DNA of 64,000 nucleotides from assembly GCA_026710795.1 (NCBI GenBank), contig JAPOQK010000095.1, positions 62,001 through 126,000 of the forward strand, given 5' to 3'. Below the pieces are notes generated by a model, which saw only the letters and a list, made by a program, of their open reading frames with translations, searched no databases and had not been told where the DNA came from. How positions within the stretch are numbered: the stretch's first letter is position 1; every line of letters begins with the position of its first letter. Positions 10,301-17,312 of this stretch are shown here, in pieces. The DNA is from Candidatus Poribacteria bacterium (GTDB lineage: Bacteria; Poribacteria; WGA-4E; WGA-3G). Made by a program: the position numbers and the translations under genes.

Positions 10301-10395
10301 ACGCATCTGTTTGTGTTGTTTCAAGCCGTGAAAAACTTGAAGAAGCAAACACCGAATTAGAACAACCGCTTGATATTGAAGATATATTATCTTAA
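7378..10395 (+). CDS. M16C-family zinc metallopeptidase (presequence protease-like)
   Basis: The 1005-residue length matches the PreP/falcilysin branch of the insulinase family. The inverted zinc motif H83-I-L-E86-H87 and the downstream ligand E184 (VYNEMKGVF) are present, as is the family block EPFFEMIKMSMATFINAMTS. Members are clamshell-shaped enzymes that degrade unstructured peptides. No signal peptide is visible, so a cytoplasmic location is expected. GGAGG lies 5 nt before the ATG. The gene lies between secreted propeller genes, 14 nt after one and 38 nt before the next, so it is probably in their operon. Confidence 0.92.
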   Translation: MDTKLSANIGGNPHPPIDLKPGQQLNGFEVKAITPIDELRAVTIELTHNHSGARLLHLYTDDSENLFSINFPTPPTDDTGVPHILEHAVLAGSQKFPVKEPFFEMIKMSMATFINAMTSSDHTYYPVASNVKKDLFNLAEVYFDAVFHPLLTEETFKREGHHLAPVDPENPTGDLKITGIVYNEMKGVFSDPESRLYRSMTSRLLPDTLYAKESGGDPDAIPELTYEQLKGFHETYYHPSNGFFFLYGDIPTSDYLDFLADKLDKIPKNETISSLKPLNADVTHQPRWKSPQTVTDTYPVAPDETLTEKTYLMLSWLIGDATDPEDVAMCYIVSLILLGNEAAPLKKAIIDSKLGADLIYSGASSIGPNTTFYVGLKGSDADRVEAYTKLVNDTLTELADNELDSDLVEAAFQQSTYHYQEVAPMFPLRMLFRVIEAWIYDKNSDTFLKMGESLATIRKRWEEDSGIFNEIIRERLVDNPHRLTSVLSPDPNMQAKLDAELEQRTKEIRAQLTDEQTRQIAADAAELERMNGQPNPPEALAKLPQLQVNDLPDKPKHIPTIIEKVGEQDVLRSNVFANGVNYLILNFDLQGFPQHLWTYLPRYTDAIRKLGAANMDFTEMAKRKSSVTGGIGCGSGFNTHALDVNRSMQYMRFSLKALDENMEKALDVLHDLVFAVNPRDKERLHDVMVQAVAEYRTEMIHDGSSTAIHHASRGLSPQGYLSEIVYGLPQLRTSETLLNKFDELNTELMGHIEEIRDFLLNRGRVTVSFTGSDNAYQTTNARISEWLNAMQDESIDSDMIPFKPFDSPPREGLAGPIQIAHCAHVMPAPHYSHTDSTLLTIGTHLVRMDYILSEIRFKGNAYGARLSYSPFDTALYQSSYRDPHVARTINVFEQTVDYIKQVEWTQTDIDRAIIATAKSAEKPIRPSQAASDALSHHLTGQTREMREERYAQLRRATPTEVKRALLQLFEENQENASVCVVSSREKLEEANTELEQPLDIEDILS

Positions 10396-10433
10396 CTTGT
10401 GTTGACCATTAGATTATAGAGGAAAGATTTATT

Positions 10434-11807
10434 ATGATAAAAAGAATTGCGTTGTTGCTGATGTGTATCTGTACTCTGTCTATATTAGCAGTATATACAT
10501 CAAATACAATCGCTGATAAACATGGAACAGAAGTTGAACTTACACAGAAGTTTGAGAAAAACTGGCATTACTGGCGTGGACCACTCGCAACAGGAATGGC
10601 ATTAAATGCAAATCCACCCACTACCTGGAGTGAAACTGAAAACATTCGATGGAAAGTACCTATACCCGGTATGGGGCATGCTACTCCCATTATCTGGGAA
10701 GATATGATAATTATTCAGACTGCAATACAAGGTGAGATGGCTAATCCTGATAACACAGAAGAGGATAACCGGTCCGATAGAAGACGCAGAAGAAGAAATA
10801 GGAACTTATCCTCATTTAAGTTTGAACTTCTTGTGCTAAACCGCAGTGATGGTAGTCCACGGTGGCAAAAAACATTAAAAGAAACCAAACCACACGAAGG
10901 TATACATGGTGATGCAAGTTTCGCATCCAATTCACCTGTAACAGATGGTGAACATATTTACGCCTATTTCGGTTCTCGTGGACTCTACTGTTTAGACTTT
11001 AAAGGGAATATCAAATGGGAAAAAGAAATAGGTATCATGCATAAGAGAAATACCTTTGGAGAAGGCAGCTGTCCAATTATCCATGGAGATACAATCGTAA
11101 TCCTACAAGACCACGAAGGACAATCCTTTATAATAGCACTTGATAAACGAACTGGTGATCAAATCTGGCGGATGGACAGAGATGAAGTAACAACCTGGAC
11201 ATCTCCAATCGTTGTTGATTACAACGGCATCTCACAAGTGATTGTTCCTGCATCCAATCGCACACGCAGTTACAATTTAGCAAATGGTGATTTGGTATGG
11301 GAATGTGGTGGATTGACAAGGAATGTTATCCCATCTCCAATGCATAAGGATGGACATGTATATGTTATGAGTGGACACGGGGGGTTCTCACTACAATCAA
11401 TTAACCTTGAACTTGCATCAGGAGATATTACAAGAACTGAAGCTGTTGATTGGCAATACAACGACGATACCCCTTATGTACCATCTCCGCTATTGAGTGA
11501 GGATACAATCTACTTCCTAAAAAGAAATGACAATATACTCACGGCTATGGATAGGAAAACAGGAGATGTGATCTTTGGTCCACAAAGGATTCAAGGTGTA
11601 TCCAATGTGTATGCATCCATTGTCGGTGCTGCAGGTCGGGTGTATATTGCAGATCGGAATGGAAGCGTCGCTGTTTTAAAAGACGGACCAAAACTTGAAG
11701 TTATCGCACTGAATTATCTTGATGACAGTTTTAACGCATCACCTGCAATCGTCGGATCAGAATTATATTTGCGTGGAACTCAACATCTCTACTGTATCGC
11801 AGAATAA
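10434..11807 (+). CDS. Secreted PQQ/BamB-like propeller protein, tandem copy 1
   Basis: The 457-residue product has a signal peptide (MIKRIALLLMCICTLSILAV) and propeller repeats such as CLDFKGNIKWEKE, ALDKRTGDQIWRM and AMDRKTGDVIFG. The mature N-terminus WHYWRGPLATGMALNANPPT is close to that of the next gene. About residues 98-125 form an Arg/Asp-rich insert (SDRRRRRRNRN) absent from simple propellers. The last residues read LYLRGTQHLYCIAE, almost identical in the neighbour, showing a tandem duplication. Role unknown; probably periplasmic or extracellular. Confidence 0.85.
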   Translation: MIKRIALLLMCICTLSILAVYTSNTIADKHGTEVELTQKFEKNWHYWRGPLATGMALNANPPTTWSETENIRWKVPIPGMGHATPIIWEDMIIIQTAIQGEMANPDNTEEDNRSDRRRRRRNRNLSSFKFELLVLNRSDGSPRWQKTLKETKPHEGIHGDASFASNSPVTDGEHIYAYFGSRGLYCLDFKGNIKWEKEIGIMHKRNTFGEGSCPIIHGDTIVILQDHEGQSFIIALDKRTGDQIWRMDRDEVTTWTSPIVVDYNGISQVIVPASNRTRSYNLANGDLVWECGGLTRNVIPSPMHKDGHVYVMSGHGGFSLQSINLELASGDITRTEAVDWQYNDDTPYVPSPLLSEDTIYFLKRNDNILTAMDRKTGDVIFGPQRIQGVSNVYASIVGAAGRVYIADRNGSVAVLKDGPKLEVIALNYLDDSFNASPAIVGSELYLRGTQHLYCIAE

Positions 11808-11851
11808 TCGTACATTCAACTTATTAAACGAAAACCAAGGAATTTTCTAAT

Positions 11852-13270
11852 ATGAAAAAAACAACAATCTTGACAATTTGTTTATGTGTCTTAGCAATGT
11901 TAGCAATGTATACAATACAAACCATTGCTGATCAACATGCAACGAAAACAGAGCATACCTCAAATTATGAAAACAACTGGCATCATTGGCGAGGTCCACA
12001 TACTAACGGAGTGGCAGTCAATGCCAATCCTCCACTGACTTGGAGCGAATCTGAAAACATACGTTGGAAAGTGCCTATTCCGGGGCTGGGTCATGCCACA
12101 CCAATCATCTGGGAAGATAAAATCTTTATCCAAACTGCAATAAAGGTAGACAAACCGGCGGAAGAAGAAAAAACTGAGAACACTGAGGAAAGCGATTCCG
12201 TAAATGAGAATCCTTTCAGTGGGTTTCTGCCGCAAAATCAACGTGACCGTCAAAGAGGTGAAGGTATAGGTGAATTATATCAGTTCAAACTTATTGCTTA
12301 CAACCGCAGTGATGGAAGTATTTTGTGGGAAAAAACACTTAAAGAAACCGAACCACATGAAGGCATGCATAATCATTCAAGCTTCGCGTCCAATTCCCCC
12401 GTGACTGATGGAGAATACATCTATGCATATTTCGGTTCACGTGGCTTATATTGCTTGGATATGAAAGGTAATATTAAGTGGGAAAAAGACCTTGGTCAAA
12501 TGCGTAAAGCAGGGACGTTTGGTGAAGGAAGTTGTCCTATTATTCATGAAGATGCAATCGTTATTCTGCGAGATCAAGAAGGACAATCCTTCATTGTTGC
12601 ACTTAATAAGCATTCAGGTGATGAAATATGGAAAAAAGAACGCAATGAACGCACTACCTGGACATCACCCATTGTCGTTGAACACAACGGAAAATCTCAG
12701 ATTATCGTTCCAGCTACAAATCGGACACGAAGTTATGATTTGGAAAATGGAGATGTGTTATGGGAATGTAGTGGTATGACACGAAATGTAATTCCTTCAC
12801 CAGTTTATACTGACGGACATGTATATGTCATCAGTGGGTTCCGTGGAAGTTCACTACAAGCAATTGACCTTGATATTGCCGATGGAGATATTACTGGTAC
12901 AGATGCTATCGTATGGGAATATAACCGTGATACACCTTATGTGCCATCACCACTATTGAGTGGGGATATAATATACTTCCTTAAGGATAATAACGGTATA
13001 CTCACAGCTATTGATAAGAATACGGGAATGGTGCACTATGGACCTGAAAGGGTAACAGGTATTTCAGGGGTTTATTCCTCAATCGCAGGTGCAGCTGACC
13101 GTGTCTATATAGCCAGTCGAAACGGGACTGTTACTGTCCTTAAGCACGGGCCAGAATTTGAAGTTTTAGCTGTAAACAAACTTGATGATAGTTTCAACGC
13201 ATCACCTGTATTCGTTGGAGATGAGTTATTCCTACGCGGAGCTCAACATCTCTACTGCATAGCAGAATAA
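11852..13270 (+). CDS. Secreted PQQ/BamB-like propeller protein, tandem copy 2
   Basis: The 472-residue product is a close paralogue of the preceding gene, aligned over its whole length. It shares the WRGP start, the WKVPIPG-GHATPIIWED segment, the FASNSPVTDGE block and the LFLRGAQHLYCIAE end. A signal peptide covers about residues 1-26. The insert near residues 95-135 differs: here it is Glu/Asn-rich, where copy 1 is Arg-rich, so this loop diverges fastest. The gene starts 44 nt after copy 1 and ends just before a GC-rich hairpin and a MITE-like element. Confidence 0.85.
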   Translation: MKKTTILTICLCVLAMLAMYTIQTIADQHATKTEHTSNYENNWHHWRGPHTNGVAVNANPPLTWSESENIRWKVPIPGLGHATPIIWEDKIFIQTAIKVDKPAEEEKTENTEESDSVNENPFSGFLPQNQRDRQRGEGIGELYQFKLIAYNRSDGSILWEKTLKETEPHEGMHNHSSFASNSPVTDGEYIYAYFGSRGLYCLDMKGNIKWEKDLGQMRKAGTFGEGSCPIIHEDAIVILRDQEGQSFIVALNKHSGDEIWKKERNERTTWTSPIVVEHNGKSQIIVPATNRTRSYDLENGDVLWECSGMTRNVIPSPVYTDGHVYVISGFRGSSLQAIDLDIADGDITGTDAIVWEYNRDTPYVPSPLLSGDIIYFLKDNNGILTAIDKNTGMVHYGPERVTGISGVYSSIAGAADRVYIASRNGTVTVLKHGPEFEVLAVNKLDDSFNASPVFVGDELFLRGAQHLYCIAE

Positions 13271-13293
13271 TCATTAACCTATACTTCGTAATG

Positions 13294-13313
13294 GGCGGGT
13301 CTTTGTACCCGCC
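13294..13313 (+). terminator. GC-rich hairpin after the propeller operon
   Basis: GGCGGGT at 13294-13300 pairs with ACCCGCC at 13307-13313 around a 6-nt loop, 23 nt beyond the stop codon of the last propeller gene. No long T-run follows, only TTATACC, which begins the next repeat element. It may act as a weak terminator or 3' end stabiliser. Confidence 0.45.
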
Positions 13314-13504
13314 TTATACCATTTCTAATAAATAAAGTGTCATTTGCTGAGGACTACTTGTAGGATCGACCCGGTGAATGCCTTAATGGCATTCATACCG
13401 TTGATTTACTGGTCGCGACCGGGAGGTCGCTCCTACAGAAGAAAGATTTCCAATCATTAACAATGGTTGAATCCAGTAATGGGACAATATTAGAATTGGT
13501 ATAA
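13314..13504. mobile_element. MITE-like element, copy A (17-bp terminal inverted repeats)
   Basis: The ends TTATACCATTTCTAATA (13314-13330) and the complement of TTATACCAATTCTAATA (13488-13504) match at 16 of 17 positions. The 191-bp element has no coding capacity. Its centre holds GGTCGCGACCGGGAGGTCGCTCCTAC and a nested hairpin at about 13371-13399. A second copy in the opposite orientation lies at 19320-19477, with flanking words such as CAGTAATGGGACAATA and GCTGAGGACTACTTGTA conserved. No transposase is present, so mobilisation would be in trans. Confidence 0.7.
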
Positions 13505-13560
13505 GTTGAAACGCTGTGAATGCCAACAGTGCATTCATAGCGTTGATTTATAGGTTTCGC
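13370..13560. repeat. Two related short hairpin repeats ending in TTGATTTA
   Basis: The first, at about 13371-13408, has arms CGGTGAATGCC and GGCATTCATACCG followed by TTGATTTA. The second, at about 13512-13546, has arms GCTGTGAATGC and GCATTCATAGC followed by TTGATTTA. The outer base pairs differ between copies but stay complementary (CGG/CCG against CGCT/AGCG), which suggests that the folded form matters. The first copy sits inside MITE-like copy A. Confidence 0.55.
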
Positions 13561-13585
13561 AAACTCAATCCAAACCATATACTAT

Positions 13586-14335
13586 CTAATACGTCGCCCG
13601 CCCCCCACTCACATCATAACACTGTCCCGTAACAAAACTCACCTCATCAGACGCTAAGAAATTTACAACAGAAGCAACCTCCTCCGGTCTTCCAACACGA
13701 CCTAACGGTATCTTACTTACCATATAATCAATCGTTGTCTGTTCCATACCATCCATAATCGGAGTTTCAATCACAGCAGGTGACACTGCATTTACTCGAA
13801 TGTTATAGTCCGTCACCTCTCTTGCAAGTGCCTTTGTCAAACAGATCACACCCGCTTTAGACACAGAATACGGAATCATTGTCGGGTTACCTTCTTTACC
13901 AGCAATTGACGCTATATTTACAATCCTACCATAATCCTGTGCAATCATGTGTCCAATAACTGCCTTACAACAGAGGAAAACACCCGACAAGTTCACACCA
14001 ATCACCGCATCCCAATCCGATTCTTCCAAATCAGTCAACGGCAATGTGCGACCTGCAATACCCGCATTGTTAACCAGAATATCAACACGTCCAAATTCTG
14101 ATAGAACTTTATCTACAGCAGCATTGACATCATCGGAATATGATACATCGGTTGGAATCGGAATTGACTGTCTGCCAAGTGTCTCTATTTCTTTGGAAAC
14201 TTCCTCGGCAGATGACAAATTTAAATCCAAAATGGCAACATCAGCACCCGCATTTGCAAGCCTAAGTGCAATCGCTTTGCCAATTCCTTGTCCCGCTCCA
14301 GTTACAATTGCTTTTTTGTCGTTAAGATTCATCAT
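13586..14335 (-). CDS. Short-chain dehydrogenase/reductase (FabG-like)
   Basis: This 249-residue classical SDR has the cofactor motif T12-G-A-G-Q-G-I-G19, the NNAGIAG motif near 89-95 and catalytic Ser143, Tyr156 and Lys160 (YSVSK). It ends with FVTGQCYDVSGGRATY. Asp37 after the second strand (AILDLNL) favours NAD over NADP. Substrate is unknown; relatives reduce 3-oxoacyl or sugar-derived carbonyls. Two adjacent ATGs (14335 and 14332) are possible starts. The first overlaps the stop of the upstream gene as TAATG, implying translational coupling. Confidence 0.85.
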   Translation of the reverse strand: MMNLNDKKAIVTGAGQGIGKAIALRLANAGADVAILDLNLSSAEEVSKEIETLGRQSIPIPTDVSYSDDVNAAVDKVLSEFGRVDILVNNAGIAGRTLPLTDLEESDWDAVIGVNLSGVFLCCKAVIGHMIAQDYGRIVNIASIAGKEGNPTMIPYSVSKAGVICLTKALAREVTDYNIRVNAVSPAVIETPIMDGMEQTTIDYMVSKIPLGRVGRPEEVASVVNFLASDEVSFVTGQCYDVSGGRATY

Positions 14336-15561
14336 TACTCACCTATAACAATACCGTATTCACCCACAACTGCACCTCTGTGTCCCGATTGATAATGTAG
14401 ATGCCTTTCACCAACAATCGGTTGCGAACTTTGTGCCTCAACAGAACCACGGACGTTACCCATAGCTGCTTCATCTACATCAGCACAACAGCGAGGTTTA
14501 ATCCGCCGATGCAACTGACGACGTACCTCTCCCTTTTTGTTCCGAACAATGATATTGACTAACGCATCTGCTTCACCAACGTTGAGAAAACGGAACCAGT
14601 CTTTTGCTCCACTTGCAATCTCTGGGAAAAACACACGAAGTCCTACATGTCCCCCTTCTTCTGAGGCACCAGGTAGATCAATCACAGCCGTACCACTATG
14701 CATATGTCTCTCCGCAACAATCGGTTGATCACTACGTATCAAGATCGAAGACTTAATTTTGATATCTTCCATCTTCGGTATCCAACATTCAAATGGATTT
14801 AATTCACGTTCCATTGTCGTCACTGGATCTCCTGTACCATCGTCATGTGCAATGAGTGTCACATCACCACGTTCTCTACCAACATTGACAATCACTGCCC
14901 AGTCTTGCCATGCAGGTCCTACTTCTGGAAAGTATAGAGTCCGTGGTGCATCTGTGATGACTTGACCATATTGACCGACACACGTTTTTCCTCCCTGATA
15001 ATGTAGATGTCTTTCACCAACAATCGGTTGTGTACTCTGTACTTCAAGCGTCCCTTGTACATTACCCATCAAACCATCGGCAACATCCCAACAGCAAAGC
15101 GGTTTGATAGAATGGTGATGTTGTCTCGTTATATCCCCGCGCCTATTACGGACAATAATATTTACCAATGCATCCGCCTCACCAACGTTCAAGAATCGAA
15201 ACCAATCTAAAGCACCAGGAACTAATTCTGGAAAGAATAAACGTAGACCGACCGTTTCATATTCTTCCGCTGCACCCACAAAGTCAAGGATGTTCGTCTT
15301 ATTATGCATATGCCGTTCCGCTGCAATCGGTTGGTCAGCAGAAAGTTGCATCGAGGAATTCTGCTTAATTGCCTCCACATTTGGAGTCCAACATTCAAAC
15401 GGTGAAATCTCTTTCTCATCTGTCCAAGTCGGTTGTCCATTAGCAGCATGTCTGGCTATTCCTGTCACCTTAGTCTCCTCAGTACCAACATTGATAACTT
15501 GAACCCAGTCCTCCCACTGTGGACCTACCTCTGGAAAATATAACGTTGTTGCAAGTGCCAT
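14335..15561 (-). CDS. Four-repeat protein with ERHxH motifs, unknown function
   Basis: The 408-residue product consists of four related units of about 100 residues arranged A-B-A'-B'. Each opens with L-x-FPE-(V/L/I) ... DW ... NVG and closes with QPI-(A/V)-x-ERH-(M/L)-H. B units also carry FRFLNVGEADALVNIIVRN and a CC pair (PLCCWDV, PRCCADV). The repeated H-x-H and CC residues could bind metal or stabilise the fold, but this is a guess. No signal peptide or membrane helix is visible. It is coupled to the SDR gene downstream through TAATG, so the two probably share a pathway. Confidence 0.7.
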   Translation of the reverse strand: MALATTLYFPEVGPQWEDWVQVINVGTEETKVTGIARHAANGQPTWTDEKEISPFECWTPNVEAIKQNSSMQLSADQPIAAERHMHNKTNILDFVGAAEEYETVGLRLFFPELVPGALDWFRFLNVGEADALVNIIVRNRRGDITRQHHHSIKPLCCWDVADGLMGNVQGTLEVQSTQPIVGERHLHYQGGKTCVGQYGQVITDAPRTLYFPEVGPAWQDWAVIVNVGRERGDVTLIAHDDGTGDPVTTMERELNPFECWIPKMEDIKIKSSILIRSDQPIVAERHMHSGTAVIDLPGASEEGGHVGLRVFFPEIASGAKDWFRFLNVGEADALVNIIVRNKKGEVRRQLHRRIKPRCCADVDEAAMGNVRGSVEAQSSQPIVGERHLHYQSGHRGAVVGEYGIVIGE

Positions 15562-15685
15562 TTATCTCTCCTTCTAATTTATTGATATGTTTTTGCTTGA
15601 TTATATATATGGATTCCACTACAATTTTAACCTAATTTGTTCTCAAATTCCACACAATTTTGGCTTCATCATACGGAGGAAATTC

Positions 15686-15976
15686 ATGGCACGTAAAAAA
15701 CTAACGGACACAGAAATACAAAGTAAATTGGGAAAACTCAACGGTTGGACAGTTGAAAATGGAAAACTTCATAAGGAATTCAAATTTGACAACTTCGTTT
15801 CCGCGTTCGGCTTTATGACACAACTCGCACTAATCGCAGAATCCATGAACCATCACCCTGAATGGTTCAATGTCTATAACCGTGTGACAATTGACATGAT
15901 GACACACGACGCAGATGGAATCAGTGATTTAGATTTTGAATTCGCAGCACATGCCGATGCTCTGAGTGAGAAATAA
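15686..15976 (+). CDS. phhB: 4a-hydroxytetrahydrobiopterin (pterin-4a-carbinolamine) dehydratase
   Basis: The 96-residue product matches the family in length and carries the active-site segment MNHHPEWFNVYNRVTIDMMTHDADGI, with the catalytic His pair and the THDxxG motif. The enzyme dehydrates 4a-hydroxy-tetrahydropterin formed by aromatic amino acid hydroxylases; some bacterial members act in molybdopterin or other pterin metabolism. GGAGGA lies 6 nt before the ATG at 15686, which rejects an upstream in-frame start. No aromatic hydroxylase gene is nearby. Confidence 0.92.
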   Translation: MARKKLTDTEIQSKLGKLNGWTVENGKLHKEFKFDNFVSAFGFMTQLALIAESMNHHPEWFNVYNRVTIDMMTHDADGISDLDFEFAAHADALSEK

Positions 15977-16264
15977 CAGATGAATACCACCTGTAACTAT
16001 CTGTAGCGAATACTGTATGGTTACGTCTAATCTATCAAAACTAATTTACTATCCTAATGCTGACAGATGTCTCTATTGAGAAAGCAACACATTTGTTGTT
16101 CTCTTTATGTTTGTTGTCAGATACGCATCAATAACCTAAACGGTCCTGTATATACCTATCGCAGGTCTGGTAAATTAACCAGCAATTTTGCTGTGGTGAG
16201 ATGTATTCATACGAAATCACTTGATGATATACAATCCAAAGATTGCAATAATGGAGAATAAAAT

Positions 16265-16708
16265 ATGAGAATATCCGTCAAATTGAGCTGCATTATGCTT
16301 GCCATACTTGTTATACTAAACGGATGTGACTGGTTCCGTGAATCAAAGCAGGTCGCTCAAGAAGAACTGGGTCCCAAGGAACTTCTACGCAAGTATGAAT
16401 GGTTCAAAGATGCATCAAGCAAACTTGATAAAAAACATGCAGATATAAAAGTCTATCAAAAACGTATTACAAATATGTCCAAAGATTATGCGGATGTCCC
16501 TCGCAATAAATGGCCTCGCGAAGACAGAGAACAATATAATCTATGGCAATCAGAAGTTGCAGGGATAAAAGCGAGTTACAATACACTTGCGTCAGAATAT
16601 AACGCACAGATGACGAAAATAAATTGGAAATTCACAAATATAGGTGAACTGCCAAAAGGAGCAGAAACACCACTTGCACGCGAATTCAAACCATATCAGG
16701 AGGAATAG
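16265..16708 (+). CDS. Predicted lipoprotein with helical charged domain
   Basis: The 147-residue product has a lipoprotein signal (MRISVKLSCIMLAILVILNGC) with a lipobox L-N-G-C. The mature part is Lys/Glu/Tyr-rich and probably helical or coiled coil (KYEWFKDASSKLDKKHADIK). No known family was recognised. It is followed after 7 nt by a second lipoprotein gene and then by a WD40 gene, suggesting a three-gene operon for a surface or periplasmic assembly. Confidence 0.72.
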   Translation: MRISVKLSCIMLAILVILNGCDWFRESKQVAQEELGPKELLRKYEWFKDASSKLDKKHADIKVYQKRITNMSKDYADVPRNKWPREDREQYNLWQSEVAGIKASYNTLASEYNAQMTKINWKFTNIGELPKGAETPLAREFKPYQEE

Positions 16709-16715
16709 AGAAATT

Positions 16716-17273
16716 ATGAAAAAAACAACAGGTCTACTTTTTGTTCTATTATGCGCACTTAGTATTTTCTGGGGATGTAATACAAGATCACGTGAACCTA
16801 TATCAAGTTCCGGCGTTAAACCTACTCAAGTAGATGTACCAGTAAATGCCGAAGGTATAACTGTAGAACAGCAGAATATCAGAGATCGCCTACTGATGGA
16901 CAACGAAATCGGAAGCATAAAACACCTATACGTAATTTCCGCATATAGTGGACAAACAATTATTTATTCCACAGTACGGGGAAAGGTGACAAGCAGTAGT
17001 AAGCGATTGTCACCGACATCCGTTGTCGTTGGAGCAAGTGGTGAATATAGACGACCAGGATTTTCCACTGGACAAGACAAGATGGTTACGGATGAAGTCG
17101 TACAAGATGATGGAACTTACGGATCATCTATCCCGTATCTATATTGGTGGGATACAAAAGGGGTCTACCATCAGCACTATGTCTCTGGTGGACAAATAAT
17201 CCATGTCTCTAATGAACCCGTCAGCGTAAAAGGGGTTGTCATAAATATGGCAATTGAAGAATCATCAGAGTAA
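16716..17273 (+). CDS. Predicted lipoprotein, unknown function
   Basis: The 185-residue product has a lipoprotein signal (MKKTTGLLFVLLCALSIFWGC) ending in W-G-C. The body includes a stretch resembling a small beta barrel: TIIYSTVRGKVTSSSKRLSPTS, a Tyr-rich segment and a Val-rich end. The start at 16716 follows AGGAGGAAT by about 8 nt, so the longer frame from 16644 was rejected. It lies between another lipoprotein gene and a WD40 gene. No family was recognised. Confidence 0.72.
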   Translation: MKKTTGLLFVLLCALSIFWGCNTRSREPISSSGVKPTQVDVPVNAEGITVEQQNIRDRLLMDNEIGSIKHLYVISAYSGQTIIYSTVRGKVTSSSKRLSPTSVVVGASGEYRRPGFSTGQDKMVTDEVVQDDGTYGSSIPYLYWWDTKGVYHQHYVSGGQIIHVSNEPVSVKGVVINMAIEESSE

Positions 17274-17312
17274 GTCTACCACTCAAACTCTACATTTCTT
17301 AAGGAATTAGGA

